This document shows, one piece after another, positions 9,706 to 20,867 of a DNA stretch of 50,655 bases. The stretch's first letter is position 1. Every line of letters starts with the position of its first letter. The stretch comes from Caulochytrium protostelioides. Its lineage: Eukaryota; Chytridiomycota; Caulochytriomycetes; Caulochytriales; Caulochytriaceae. The DNA is taken from contig ML014247.1 in the NCBI GenBank assembly GCA_003615045.1, forward strand, positions 1-50,655, in the 5' to 3' direction. A program made the translations under genes and the position numbers. A model generated the notes under the pieces. It saw only the letters and a list, made by a program, of their open reading frames with translations, made no database searches and was not told where the DNA came from.

Positions 9706-11853
9706 CTACTCATTGCGCAGGGCAACAACGAGGTCCACACTGATCGTGTCCTCTTTAATATTCGTCAGCCAGAGCACGCTTTCGTTCGGGTCGTCTTCCT
9801 TCCAGCATAGACGGAAGACCAAGCGGTGCGTCACAAAGATCTCCTCCATCCGCGTGTCTTGTGCTGCATTGAGCAGGGGGATCACGAAGGTCATGACGTG
9901 CATGTTGCGTTGCTGCGCCTGCGACGTGTCCAGTTTGTACTCGGTCAGCCGGCCGATCGTCTCGTCGTGCACGAACTGGCGGCGGCGCCCGCGAGACGGC
10001 TGCGTCAGGCCCGCGCTCGGCTTCGCTGACGGCAGCGTCACGCCGCCCGGCTGCTGCGTATGCAGCATCACCGTCGACAGGCGCAGGCCTGAGTCGGCCC
10101 CCCCCACGCCGGCGGTAGCTAAGCTCTGCGTGCTGTGGAAGAGTCCGCTCGCCGATCCCGACGCTTCGTTGCCCGAGGATCGCAGCGTGCTCGCTATGTC
10201 CAGATGGGAGAGGCGTCGGGGTCCGAGACCGCGGCTCGACGGCGCCACGCCCCCCGGCGTTCCATGGCCGGTGCCGTTCGGCGACAAGATCGGTAGGTGC
10301 TGGCTATTGGAGTGGGCGGGGTTGGCGTTGCCGTTGCTCGTGCTGCTCCCGTTGCCGCCGCGGCCCGGAGAGACGACTGGGGCGTGGTGGACGTCCGGCT
10401 GGGACAACGAGATGCCGTCGCCCGTGTTCTGCGAGAGGGACAGCGGCGAGCGGAGATCGAGCCCCCAGTTCGTCGCCGTCGAGTGGCGTGAGTTGGGCGG
10501 TTGGGAGACTGGCAGCAGATGGCCCAGGCCGGTGGGCTCGTCAATGAACGTGTAGATGCGTTGCTCCTCCAATGCACATGTCGCGAATTTAAGCTCGTTT
10601 TTTTGATCCTGCGGAACGTGGAGCAGCTTGAGCATGACTTTCACCTTGCCCGAGGCCAGATATGCTTCTCGGGGCACCATCAGCTCGTAGTCGTAGACGC
10701 CCGACTTGATGCGGCCGTTCAGAATGCGGATGCTTGACCCGGTCCGCTGCCCGGCGCACACGATGGCCGGCGCGATTCCACGTATGGGCGGCGCCGTATA
10801 GGGGGTCGGGGACAGCATCGAGCCTGAGGTGGTGCCTGCTGTCGAGGGTCCAGCGCTGATCGGCGGGATCGCCGGCGTGCTCGTGGTGGCGGTCGCCGGC
10901 ATGCTCGCGGTCGTGGTGGCCGGGTGGGGCCCCAAGTCGTTCTGGGCGGTCTCGATGTCCGAGATGGTATCCGAGCCGGTGCTCATGGGCATGTTCGTCG
11001 TGCTGGTCGCCCCGACGTCGATTGAGCAGAGGGCGTCCTTGCCAAGGCCCGTGTCACGGAGCGCGCTCACGATCGCGCCACTGCGGTGGATGTAGATCGG
11101 CAGCACGGCCTCGAGCGGCTCGTGGTCGGTGCCGCGCCGATGCAGCGTGGCCTTGAGGCAGTACTGGACGCTAGCGTGTGAGAGGTAGATGGAGTTGGGG
11201 AGATGTTCAAAAGCCGAGAGCGGGAAGCAGAAATCGAACTCGTACGACTGCGGCTGCAGCGGCTCGCTGTTGCGCCACAAAATCTTGGAGTCACGGGCGA
11301 GCGACCGCGTGCGATGCGGGACCTTAACCGCGCGGTTATCCGCGATGCGATTGACCAAGCTGTGGACATCCACGTACAAGTCGCCGCAGAACGCGATGGA
11401 GAGCTCGACCGCGTCCACGAGCCGCTTTGGCAAGGTAAGCACAACGCGGCCAAAGATGTTGGCCGTCGGCTCAAAGAGCACCTGCTCCTCCAGCTTGGGC
11501 GGACCCGTGCTCGAGCGCTTGGCATAGCGGGACTCGCGGCCAATAAGGTTGCCGAGACCGCTGGCGGACGTCGAGGCGGCGGCGAGCGGCGAGCGGGCCT
11601 GGCTGCCGGTGCCGCTGGCGTTGGTGTTAGTAGAGCCACTGCCGCGCCCCAGGGTAGAGTTGTTGGAGTTGAGTGCTGTCAGGCTCGTGTTTTGCGAGAG
11701 ATGTTCGCCGGAGTGGTTGGCGTTGCGGAGGCCGCCGCTTTGGTTCTGCAGGATGCCATTGCTGCCGTGCATCGTCTGCGACGGATCATGGGACGGCGGC
11801 TTGGCAAAGATCTGCAGCGTCGGGCCACTGCTGGCCAGGGTGAACAGGCCCAT
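9706..11853 (-). CDS. Alpha-arrestin-like protein (Arrestin_N/Arrestin_C)
   Basis: 715 aa, starting at ATG 11853 and ending TAG 9706. A Ser/Asn-rich leader (about 1-115) precedes an Arrestin_N-like beta-sandwich at about 118-285. Visible pieces are GRVVLTLPKRLVDAVELSIAF, the YEFDFCFPLSAFEHLPNSIY stretch and YCLKATLHRRG. An Ala-, Thr- and Ser-rich linker follows, then Arrestin_C-like segments: the GRIKSGVYDYELMVPREAYL stretch, KVKVMLKLLHVPQ, and a final VTHRLVFRLCW plus DLVVALRNE. Long Ser/Asn/Gly inserts split the C-domain, as is common for fungal ART and arrestin-domain proteins. Alpha-arrestins are adaptors that recruit Rsp5/Nedd4-type ubiquitin ligases to membrane proteins. I see no clear PPxY motif, so ligase recruitment cannot be claimed. 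No intron is needed. Confidence 0.75.
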   Translation of the reverse strand: MGLFTLASSGPTLQIFAKPPSHDPSQTMHGSNGILQNQSGGLRNANHSGEHLSQNTSLTALNSNNSTLGRGSGSTNTNASGTGSQARSPLAAASTSASGLGNLIGRESRYAKRSSTGPPKLEEQVLFEPTANIFGRVVLTLPKRLVDAVELSIAFCGDLYVDVHSLVNRIADNRAVKVPHRTRSLARDSKILWRNSEPLQPQSYEFDFCFPLSAFEHLPNSIYLSHASVQYCLKATLHRRGTDHEPLEAVLPIYIHRSGAIVSALRDTGLGKDALCSIDVGATSTTNMPMSTGSDTISDIETAQNDLGPHPATTTASMPATATTSTPAIPPISAGPSTAGTTSGSMLSPTPYTAPPIRGIAPAIVCAGQRTGSSIRILNGRIKSGVYDYELMVPREAYLASGKVKVMLKLLHVPQDQKNELKFATCALEEQRIYTFIDEPTGLGHLLPVSQPPNSRHSTATNWGLDLRSPLSLSQNTGDGISLSQPDVHHAPVVSPGRGGNGSSTSNGNANPAHSNSQHLPILSPNGTGHGTPGGVAPSSRGLGPRRLSHLDIASTLRSSGNEASGSASGLFHSTQSLATAGVGGADSGLRLSTVMLHTQQPGGVTLPSAKPSAGLTQPSRGRRRQFVHDETIGRLTEYKLDTSQAQQRNMHVMTFVIPLLNAAQDTRMEEIFVTHRLVFRLCWKEDDPNESVLWLTNIKEDTISVDLVVALRNE

Positions 11854-12400
11854 CGTGGCGCGTGTGTGAGGCGCGACAAATTAGGAGAAAAGCAACGTAA
11901 CCAGGATAAGGAGAGATCCCGCGAACAGGTGAGGTAGATCGGCACGTCAGAGAAACAGGTATGTGACGGTACCCAATAGGCGACGTCAGGGATCGGGCCA
12001 GATGGGTGATCCGCTGACCTCGCTGTGCTCCCTTCAGCGCTCCTTGCGGATCGTCCACCACGTGGCGTAGCGGAGATAAGGGAAAGCCGTTGGGGCGTCG
12101 TGCGGAGGATCAAGCTCAAGGTAGGTGCACCAGGTCGGTCGCGGTATGCGTTGATCGGACGCGATGGCAATCGGGTCATGCAATCAATGTCGGCGACGTC
12201 AGATAATCTCAAAAGACGCGGGTATTATGAGGGATGAGCCGGGTCGGACTTGCAAGCAACCACCAGTACAAAAAAGGAAAACGAATCGAGGAGTCGGCAC
12301 GAAGCAAACGTGCACGAAGTTGGAGCGAGGCGAAGCGGAGCAAGACGAGAGTTCAAGAGCCGATTTTGATGCGCCGATCAAGCCGACCCAGCTGATCAAG

Positions 12401-12445
12401 CTAACCGAGCTAACCGAGCTGACCGAGCTGACCGAGCTGACCGAG
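12401..12445. repeat. 9-bp tandem repeat (CTRACCGAG)5
   Basis: Five head-to-tail copies, CTAACCGAG twice and then CTGACCGAG three times, followed by degenerate CGAGTCGAT-like units. It lies in a gene-poor gap. The period is a multiple of three, but the surrounding frame is not recognisably coding. Confidence 0.85.
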
Positions 12446-15400
12446 TCGATCCAGTCGATGGAGCCGATTCAACAACCAGTCGATCCGTCCGTCAAAATGT
12501 CGTCGATCCCGAAGGCAATTTACCGTGGCTAAAGTGACGAACAAACTAACGACCGTCGGGAATCGGGAAACGGAGATCGGGCAGCGATCTCGCGGGCGCT
12601 CGTTCAGCGCGGTTAGCGGCGATGCACGGGCTAAGGGTATCTCATGGCAGGTCGGGGCCGAGTGCACGGTCGGCTTTGAAACGCTAGGTCCGATCGGGGC
12701 TCGGGCGGGCGTTGGGGGTAGCGGCGCCGTGCTTTGCTTTGCTTTGATTGCTGCGTGCTGCCGCCCCCTCGACGGCGGTTACGGCGATGTCTCTCGCGCT
12801 GTGTTGACCCGACGATGGGCCGGAAGTGCCACGGGCCAAACAGGCAGACAGACAAACACAGAGAGGTGCCTGTGTATGCAATACAGAGAGTGCGAATGAT
12901 GGCGAGAGACTGGAAGAGAGTGTGAGGGAGGAGCACACACGCACACGTAGAAACACGGGTGTGCGTGCCCGCCGACCGCTCAGTGCACCAACACGTGAGA
13001 GTGAGTGTGAACGTGATTGCAACGGCGTCAAGACAAACGCACACCTACACACACCGGCGGAGCTGAGGTGAGCGGGATAATCTTCGTCAGACAGAGAAGG
13101 TGACGGGGCCGCTATCTCGTCGGTCGGTCGCTATCTCGTGATGGCGCGAGCGATGACAATTACGAAGGCGGCCAATCGGTGATCGCGGTAGCGCCGATCA
13201 GAGATGGCTGAGAGCTGCGAAGCGAGGCGGCAATCCCTGTGGCATTTGGAAGCGCGATAGGGTTCGAACAGCGGCGATCCCTGAATCCTAAGCGGGGAGG
13301 ATCTCGGCGATCTCGGCTCGCTGGGGTCTCGTTGGCGTCGAGGCCTCGTGTCAGTTCGATCGTGGCAATGCGAGGCCCCATGTGCGCAGAACTGGGGGGA
13401 GGCGGGGGCGCACAGCGGAGCAGCCGTGGCGGCAAAACAAGAATCCGGCAATGAGAGGCGGGATCGGCGGGTTTGCCAGACGGCCACATGAGCCCCGCGA
13501 CACTTGCTCGCCACTCTTCTTCGACTTCGAGCGTCAATCGTCAACGCCACCGCCATGGTGCCACGACAACGGCGATTCATACCGCCCGACGCGTTTCGAA
13601 CTCCCCATGGTGCCGATCACGCCGCTCTTATGACCCTCATGCGCGGGCGGGGCCGGGTGCGCGCGCCGAGAAGCGCCTCTGCATCAGCCAAAAATGCAAT
13701 GCCCATGAGATCGCCGGGGGCGCCGGACGCATCATCGGGCCTGCTCCAGATGCCTCGATGCGGCGTGGTAGAAATCATTTTTGATGGACGGTGCACGAGA
13801 TGAGGCGACACCCTCCACACGATGGCGCGCAGTCCCCTATTAACAGCCTGCCGGGAGAGGGCTTTTCGCTTAAGCGCCCGGAGGCCCTCGCGCCCTCGGC
13901 ATATGTGACATGGCCGCCTTTCGCGCTTCGCCTGTGTCTCTGTTGGCCCCGCGCAGTGGCCCAGGGTGTCGCTAGCGCCGCGCCTCTCGGGGCAGGTGTG
14001 GCAGCTTCACGGAGAGCGAACGATGACCGCCGGAGAAAAAAAAATGAGAAAGAAGGGTGCCACTCGGGCAGGGGGATAGTGTCCTGGTGCCTCTGTTACG
14101 GAACAGCCGAACGGCCGACGAGGTCGAGGGCAATGTGGCGAGCGCCGCGAGGCGTTCAGGGTGATGGGCTGCCCCATGGGCGCGATCCAGCCGGCGATCA
14201 GGCCGACCATCCATGTCCATCATCGGGTCCGCCATCCGGCCGGCCATCCAAGATGGACAGCGATGGCGACGATGGGTGGGATATGGGAGAGACGATTCGT
14301 CATCACCGGCCTTCCATTCGCCGCAGGCGACGTTGAAGCCGTCGGCGCCTTCTGCCACATCTCTGATCGAAGATCTTCATCCATGCTCGTGATGTCATGG
14401 CAACAAACATCCGCTTCCGCATCGTATGCCATGCAACGATCGGCAACGGTGAGTTCAAACTGCCCTACGACGTGTTGGTCAAACGCGAACCTTGGTCCTC
14501 GCCATCATCAGTTCACGAATGCGATGCGATACGCCGACCGAGGCGAGGCGAAGCCACCGACATCGTACGGCCAAACACCCGTATTAGCGATGTGATGCAT
14601 TGTCGAAAAGTGGAGAAAGGGGGGCCTGAGAAAGCGTCAGAGAAGCGTCAGTCAAGCCGAAATCGCAGTAAGTCACTCGGCTTTGGGGCCAAGACGACGC
14701 CGAGTAAGCGAAACTCCGCTCAGGCTAATCACACAGCTTCCTTCGCCCCCTCGGTGCCGGTCGCATCTAAGTGCGTGATTGGGCGGGGGACTGGGGCGAC
14801 CGGCAAAACTTTGGCTCTTCTCCGAAGGCCTGGCCGAGAGATCGGCCGGGAAGGGATTTACATCCGAATCTCCCTCAATGCAGAACGGTGTTGTTGTTGT
14901 TTTTCCCCATCGACCACCGACATTGCTCCGGACAGACGGGCGACTAATGCGTGGGCGCGCGGACTTTTCACCACTCAGGTTGGCGCCATCAGGCCATGCG
15001 TTGAGTGGCCTGCAGGCCTGCTTGCACGTTATGCTCGTGATCACATACGGAGTGCCGGGATGCCGAGGGTCGCGCGATGGACGCCGTTGGCAGTGGATTT
15101 GGCGCGAGGCGGAGAAACAAGCTTCGAACCGGGGTGGCGATGTCAGGACTCAAGCGGGCGCTACTTTTAGTGAGAGATTTAGGCGGTCGAATGGCAGAGG
15201 TTGCTCTTGTTCTGGTGCTCCGCAGCGAGCTTCAACACTGCTTCGCATCAAACGGTAGAGATGAAGGCACCATGAGGCATGGAAGAATTTGGAGGATTTG
15301 ACTAGGAGCACTAGGCTAGTGGGATAGATCAATAGGCGACCACCATGATGGATCGTAACGATTCACAGGTCATCAATTCATGTTGTCACGATCAATGAAA

Positions 15401-15641
15401 CGATCGATTCATATTTTATACACATCGGAATGAAGTGCCGTGTCGAGTCGACATGGTGGCTCTCCTCATGATGGTACGGCTGCATTGTCATGACGAGTCC
15501 ATGCCGTCTAGCAGCCGCGACGTCGACCTTGCCCTTAGCGTACGCCGTGGTGCATTTGTCCGGCCTTTTGTCCGGCCCGTACGGACTCACTTCCCACGAG
15601 AAAAAAATAAGCTTTTTTCTTGTTCGGGGCGATCTAACGAG

Positions 15642-15649
15642 TATAAAAG
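15642..15649 (+). promoter_or_regulatory. TATA box, candidate promoter of COP1-like gene
   Basis: TATAAAAG lies 309 bp upstream of the COP1-like ATG on the same strand. Just upstream, at about 15601-15619, a GAAAAAA / TTTTTTC inverted repeat flanks the 5-base spacer TAAGC. Assigned by motif and position only. Confidence 0.45.
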
Positions 15650-15957
15650 ACGGCGACTTTTTTCTCGGTGCTGTCCGGTTTTTCGTCAATACCAGCCGAG
15701 GGCACCGTCTCTGACGGGGACTAGTGATAGACTCGCTGCCTCATACAGAACGGAAAAGATAGACGATAAAGCGAGATCAGTTGGAAGATAGGGAAGAATA
15801 CCACCCAATTCGGGACAAAGGATGACAGACCCACGGATCGGAATGCATCCACGTACGAGTTTGTTCATTCAGGCCCTCTTCCCGTCGCCTCTCCACAGTC
15901 TAGCGCCGTCGCATCGCTCCGATCCCTGGAGCATTCCGTGCTTTTCGTCCACGCGGG

Positions 15958-18867
15958 ATGGACGACCAGAGACCTTCGTCGTCGGGCACCCATGGCCCAG
16001 ACGTGCTGCGCCCACATCGATGCATCGCGTCGACAGTCACCCCGTCCCTGAACGATACCACGCGCGCTTTGATGCGCCATGTCTTGGCCGACGAGTACGC
16101 CGCCAGCCTCGCGGCGTGCCGCCGCATCCAGCGGCTCGAAGCCGCGCTAGCTCTGATCCAGCCTGCGGATGGCCTCTCCCTCAGCGACCAGTCGCTGTGC
16201 AGAAGCGTCGGTCCTACGGAGACTGTGACGATCACCAGTCAAGTGCCACCCAACCGGTCTGACGATGAAGCTGCCCTCCATATCTTGCGATCGCGATACG
16301 ATCTCGACGGTCTGACAAGTCTCATTACCCAGCTGGCCAGTCATGATGCAACAGACAACGAGCCGGAGTCCCCGGTGTCACAGAAAGTGCCGCGGTTTGA
16401 GGTGGCCGACAATGCAGCAGCTCTGGCCGCCCGCATGACAGCGCAGCTGCAGGCGCGCTCGGACGCTTATGTGGCACACCGCCTTTCGGCCACCAAATGG
16501 CCCCACCGCCGCTTCCACGGGGTCGAACCCCTGCGCCATCTCGAGCCGATCAACCGGCCTGACCTCGGCCCCATGCTAGACGCTTGCCGCCGCCACGTGA
16601 TCGACGAGCGGCAGCGCGATCCGGCCGACGTTGGGTCCCCCCCGACGTGGTCAGGTCGCCTCAATAAAGCACTTCAGACCATGCTGACCCAGACCACGCA
16701 GGTCAACGACGCGACCCTGCTGGCGCAAACCGTGACGCTGGACTATCAGTTCGGATGGAACCGTCCGGTCGCGCCGTTTGCTACGCGTCTGCTGCATGCG
16801 AACGGTGTGCCCGACAGCTACCTGCATCCACGGCGCTTGTCCTTCCACCAAGGCGAAGTGCCAGGACGCGTACATCCGCTGTACGAGAGTATCATTGCGG
16901 GTAGCGAGAGCATCCTCTCGGGTATTGATTTTGACGGTCGCGATCGATACATTGCTACGGCCGGCGTGGGGCGATGCGTGTCCATCTATGATACCCAGCA
17001 ATTTCTGGCCGATGAGGCTGACCGGGCAGCCAATGAGACCGATCAAGAGGAGAGCAATAAGGATGCCTCGGGCGCCTATCCCCCGTCGTGCAAGCGAGCG
17101 TGCGTCCGACCGCCGCTGACGGGATTTGCGACCGCCGCTGCTGCGTTCAGGGCGGCGCCATCAAACAGTGGGGTCTCGACACCGCGAACGGGGCACATCG
17201 GCATGGTTCGCCAGCCGACCCTGCCGCCGATGCCGACCAATATGTTGCCTGACCTTCAGTTCTTTGTGCCTCACAAAGTCGCGTGCTTGGCGTACGTACC
17301 TTCTCAAGCGGCACAACTGGTGACAGCCGACTATGCGGGGAACGTCTTGCTCTATGACGTGGCGCGCGTCGAGGCCTTCCAGCGGCGGGATGCGATGTCT
17401 TCTACAGGCGTAATGGGGCCGAGTGCGCCGCCCAATGCCACCGTGCAGCGCGTTCTAGCGACACCATTAACCCGCGGCGCAGGTCACAGCAGCCGGGTCT
17501 GGGGGCTCGATGTGCTGCGTGATCCCTCGCGACCGCACCCCATCGTTCTGACGGGCGGACATGACCAGCTCGTGCGCGTCCATGATCTCCGCATCCGGCC
17601 CTCATCTTCAGGGCTGGACGTCATGACCGAGTTCCCAGTGTGTGCCGTCGCGTTCCGTCCCACGTCTACGGCCGCGTCATCCGGCGTTGGCCTCGAGTTT
17701 GCTGTCGGGACGGCAGGGCGCACGATCCAGCTCTTTGACTGCCGCATGCCCGTCGCGCCCTATTGGGAAGACACGACCACCCATGAGGCGGCGGTCAGTT
17801 ACGTCAAGTGGCTCGAGCGCGATGTCTTTGTGACATCCGCGACCGACTCCTGCTTGCGCGTGTTTTCACCGCCTTCGGCCGTCGAGGCGTCGACCGCTGC
17901 GCTCCGCGCACTTAACCAGGGCCGTGCATGTCCTGGTGTGGCCGCATACGATGCGGTGCGAGGCGGCGACCCTGTCGCGCCCCCTGCGACGGCGGCATCG
18001 CCTGGGCACCACCCCATCACCACCCCAGCGCCGCTGTACCGCTGCGTTCGCGAACTGCGCGGCCATCGCAACGAACGCAATTTTGTCGGTCTCGCGGCGT
18101 GGTCGCCCGGCCCCGCATCCACGTCCGCGACACCTGGCGACGGTGTGGTGCGCGGCCTCATTATCACGGGATCCGAGCGCAACCGTGCTTACGTGTATGA
18201 CCCGTCCGGGGTCGGGCCATACGGCGCGCTGCAAGGCGCCGTCTCGATGGGTCCGGCGTGGCCCCGGTCCGCCGTGTCGGTCGGCGATCTTCCGACTGAT
18301 CCGATTCATCGGTTGCTGCAACCCCAGCGCCGCGCGTGGCCGCTGCGGCCTGAGGGCATGGGGTCCGGCCGACATGACACGAGCAGCGGCAGTGACGACG
18401 ATGACGATGACGAGGATATCGCATATGATCGATTCCAACCGTCGGGTCGATTGGCGGCCGAGCGGTCGTCGCATGAAACGTGGCCTGACGGCCTGACGGC
18501 CACGAGTGATGAGGAAGCGTCAGACGACTCCGAGAGCTCTAGCCGCACCTGCGAGGATTTGTTGTTCTCTTCAGTCGGGACTCTGCCTGGATCGCGAGAC
18601 CACCGGCCGGCGAATCGCTTCGACAAGACGCTGAGTCGCGCGTGGCTGACGCGGCCGGCACTGCTGGATCTCGACCGCCGCGAAGCGCTGCAGATGGCGA
18701 GGGATCCGTCGCCCTCGCCGCACGTGTTCGTCAGCGCCGTCGCTATGACGCGGGGCGCGCTTCACGCGCCCGGGCAGGGTCCGCTCCTGGCGACCGGCAA
18801 TTCGGCGGGCCGGCTGCAGATCCAGCGCTTGCACCTGGCCGACATGCCCTTCGTGACCACGGGGTGA
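15958..18867 (+). CDS. COP1/SPA-like WD40-repeat protein without visible RING finger
   Basis: 969 aa, ATG 15958 to TGA 18865. A helical, Ala/Arg-rich N-terminal third contains no Cys/His RING pattern. It precedes a WD40 propeller from about residue 315 with strong COP1-family signatures. These are ILSGIDFD..DRYIATAGVGR (about 315-337), ACLAYVPS..LVTADYAGNVLLYD (about 440), HSSRVWGLDV (about 510), HEAAVSYVKWL (about 611), SATDSCLRVFSP, LRGHRNERNFVGLAAW (about 700), and ITGSERNRAYVYDPS (about 745). An acidic DDDDDDED tract (about 813) and a Ser/Glu-rich insert follow, with a last blade-like segment (LATGNSAGRLQIQRL) near 945. COP1 is the substrate-recognition E3 of CUL4-DDB1; SPA proteins are its RING-less partners. 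A 5' exon carrying a RING could exist but was not found in the preceding 200 bp. Substrate and ligase role are inference. Confidence 0.8.
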   Translation: MDDQRPSSSGTHGPDVLRPHRCIASTVTPSLNDTTRALMRHVLADEYAASLAACRRIQRLEAALALIQPADGLSLSDQSLCRSVGPTETVTITSQVPPNRSDDEAALHILRSRYDLDGLTSLITQLASHDATDNEPESPVSQKVPRFEVADNAAALAARMTAQLQARSDAYVAHRLSATKWPHRRFHGVEPLRHLEPINRPDLGPMLDACRRHVIDERQRDPADVGSPPTWSGRLNKALQTMLTQTTQVNDATLLAQTVTLDYQFGWNRPVAPFATRLLHANGVPDSYLHPRRLSFHQGEVPGRVHPLYESIIAGSESILSGIDFDGRDRYIATAGVGRCVSIYDTQQFLADEADRAANETDQEESNKDASGAYPPSCKRACVRPPLTGFATAAAAFRAAPSNSGVSTPRTGHIGMVRQPTLPPMPTNMLPDLQFFVPHKVACLAYVPSQAAQLVTADYAGNVLLYDVARVEAFQRRDAMSSTGVMGPSAPPNATVQRVLATPLTRGAGHSSRVWGLDVLRDPSRPHPIVLTGGHDQLVRVHDLRIRPSSSGLDVMTEFPVCAVAFRPTSTAASSGVGLEFAVGTAGRTIQLFDCRMPVAPYWEDTTTHEAAVSYVKWLERDVFVTSATDSCLRVFSPPSAVEASTAALRALNQGRACPGVAAYDAVRGGDPVAPPATAASPGHHPITTPAPLYRCVRELRGHRNERNFVGLAAWSPGPASTSATPGDGVVRGLIITGSERNRAYVYDPSGVGPYGALQGAVSMGPAWPRSAVSVGDLPTDPIHRLLQPQRRAWPLRPEGMGSGRHDTSSGSDDDDDDEDIAYDRFQPSGRLAAERSSHETWPDGLTATSDEEASDDSESSSRTCEDLLFSSVGTLPGSRDHRPANRFDKTLSRAWLTRPALLDLDRREALQMARDPSPSPHVFVSAVAMTRGALHAPGQGPLLATGNSAGRLQIQRLHLADMPFVTTG

Positions 18868-19228
18868 GCGTCAAGGCAGTTGCATCAAGACATCATCTTC
18901 CCATCAAATGGGAAGGAGTGCCCGATGTGACACGATTCTGGCCTAGCGTCATCTCGGAAGACACCCCACCCGACCGCGCCTCACCCATGCCCGCACCAGA
19001 CCGTCCCATGCCCCAGACCCCCCTCCGCAGAGCGTCAGTATCTTCTCTGTGCGTCTGTCTGGACAGATTACGAAAACGATGTTTTTCGTTGATGTTCATG
19101 TCAGTGACGTTGGTATGATATGTTATTGATTTTTTTTCTGTTCAGTGCTTTGATTTTGAGGTGGCTGGCCCTTGCCCCCGGGCCGATGACGCGAGCAGCG
19201 CCGGCGGCAATGACGGTCGTCCCCACGC
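18868..19228. other. Spacer between convergent genes
   Basis: 361 bp between the stop codons of the COP1-like (+) and eIF2-gamma (-) genes. It contains a T8 run near 19130 and otherwise nothing recognisable. It probably holds both 3' untranslated regions. Confidence 0.6.
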
Positions 19229-20867
19229 TTAAGCACGGGGCGGGGCGCCGACGGGCTCAATGGTCTGACCGCGCTTGATCTGGCCCCAGCCGATGAGACG
19301 CCAGTGCTTCTCGATACGGCGGGAGAGGGCGATCTTCTCATCGGGCTCGGTACATGCCGGGCTGGTGAGTTGGATCTTAGCGAGATCGGCCTTGACGGAG
19401 ATAACGCGGCCGCCTGTAGAGGTGGAGCCGATGTTGACCATGAGGATCTCGTTCTTGCTGAGTTTCTGGACCTTAGTCTGCTTCTTGTCGTCGGTCTTGA
19501 CGCCGAGAAGTCGGCGCAGCAGGAAATAGTTGATCTCGAGCTCGGAGTAGATGGCCGGGAGCTTGCCGACGGAGCCGAGGACCTGGCCGACCAGACGGTC
19601 CGCACGGCAGAGAGTCGGGTCGACCTTGGTGCCGACACCGATGAGACCGCCGGGTACGGCAAACTTGAGGATGTTGCTCTCCGCGAACAGCGACGAGATG
19701 CGCGAGAAGATGGGGCGGCAGGTGATGCGGCCCTCGGCGTCCTTGCTGACGATACCGGGGCGGATCTCGACCTGGTCGCCGAGGCGCAGCACACCGCACA
19801 GGATGGACCCGCCGGCAACGCCGCCCTTCAGGTCGGCGACCTCAGAGCCCGGCTTGTTGACGTCGAAGGAGCGGATGACAATCAGGCGCGGGTCCGTCTT
19901 GAAGTCGCGGATCGGCGTCGGGATCTTCTTGACGATGTACTCGTTGATGGCGTCAATGTTGTACTTGAGCTGGGCCGAGATGGGCACGATCGGCGCGTTG
20001 TCCGCGACGGTGCCCTTGATGAACTTGAGGATGGACTGGTAGTGCTCCTCGGCGGCGGCCTCCTTGATCAAGTCGATCTTGTTCTGCAGAATAATGATGT
20101 GCTGCAGCTTCATGATCTCAATGGCGGCCAAGTGCTCCGACGTCTGCGGCTGCGGGCACGACTCGTTCGCCGCAATCAGCAGCAGCGCAGCGTCCATGAC
20201 GGCGGCACCGTTCAGCATGGTGGCCATGAGAATGTCGTGACCCGGGCTGGAGGGGGTTCATACGAAACGAGCAGGGTGGTCGTCATGGTAAAAATAAAAG
20301 AAAGGCTTTGCGGTGAGTCATTGGCTCGGGGGTGCCAGATGATGAACATGTGACCATACTCACGCGTTTAAGTCGCTTGCCGTTACGGACACACCGATGG
20401 TTTGGCACCGTCATGAGCATGCTGGCATGCAAGCAAGCTTGCCAACATCGTCAAGACTTCGCCGAGACAGCGCTCAGAACCTTGAATGTCGCAGGCCTTC
20501 AGCATCGCCATTCGACTTACCAGTCAACAAAGGACACGTGGCGCAAGAGACGCATCTTGCCGCCACATCCCGGACGCTCGCACGTGAAGACATCCTCCTT
20601 GTCCGAGCGGTACGACCGGTAGCACCCGGGGCGGGGGCACTTCTCGTTGTCGCACTTGTAGATTTTCGCGTTGGCATAGCCGAGCTTGATCGTAATGTTG
20701 CGCTCAAGCTCGTTCTTGAAGCGGACCGTCTGCACGCCAGAGATGGCTTTCACGACGGTGGACTTGCCGTGAGCCACATGGCCGATGGTGCCGATGTTAA
20801 TGGTGGCCTGGCGGGAGATGACCTCCGGCGACAGCGGCGTCAAGTTCTCAACGTCGACGAACGCCAT
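19229..20867 (-). CDS. GCD11: Translation initiation factor eIF2 subunit gamma, two exons
   Basis: Exon 1 is 20867-20521, intron 20520-20247 and exon 2 is 20246-19229, giving 454 aa. The split is inside the Cys codon of DCPGHD: TG, then GTAAGT...CCAG, then C. GTPase motifs are G1 GHVAHGKST (29-37), switch [16 protein letters not shown], a Cys knuckle ([11 protein letters not shown]...CERPGCGG), G3 DCPGHD and G4 QNKID. Domain II and III strands follow, ending [13 protein letters not shown]. eIF2-gamma binds GTP and initiator Met-tRNA and is the core of the eIF2 heterotrimer delivering tRNAi to the 40S subunit. The length is normal for the family. The COP1-like gene downstream is convergent. 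Confidence 0.97.
20247..20520 (-). other. Intron of eIF2-gamma gene
   Basis: 274-bp intron, donor GTAAGT, acceptor CTCCAG, phase 2. It separates the invariant HVSFVDC and PGHD halves of the G3 region, so the boundary is fixed by conservation. Confidence 0.93.

Larger units (their letters stand above)
11854..15957. other. 4.1-kb stretch without a recognised gene
   Basis: This is the largest gene-poor gap. It starts with the 5' flank of the arrestin-like gene and ends with the 5' flank of the COP1-like gene. Open frames (longest about 257 codons, 14397-15170 plus) show no domain and no codon pattern distinct from noncoding sequence. The gap contains a 9-bp tandem repeat, CA/TG-rich simple sequence around 12930-13060, an A/T hairpin near 15600 and a TATA box at 15642. 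A noncoding RNA or a fast-evolving spliced gene cannot be excluded. Confidence 0.5.

Noticed and set aside
12401-12445. Possible CRISPR-like array
   Set aside because: The 9-bp units are directly adjacent without spacers, a simple tandem repeat in a eukaryotic genome.
13239-15258. Several 60-257 codon frames in the large gap
   Set aside because: No domain, no consistent codon pattern, and both strands are open to a similar degree. They could not be told apart from chance at this GC content.
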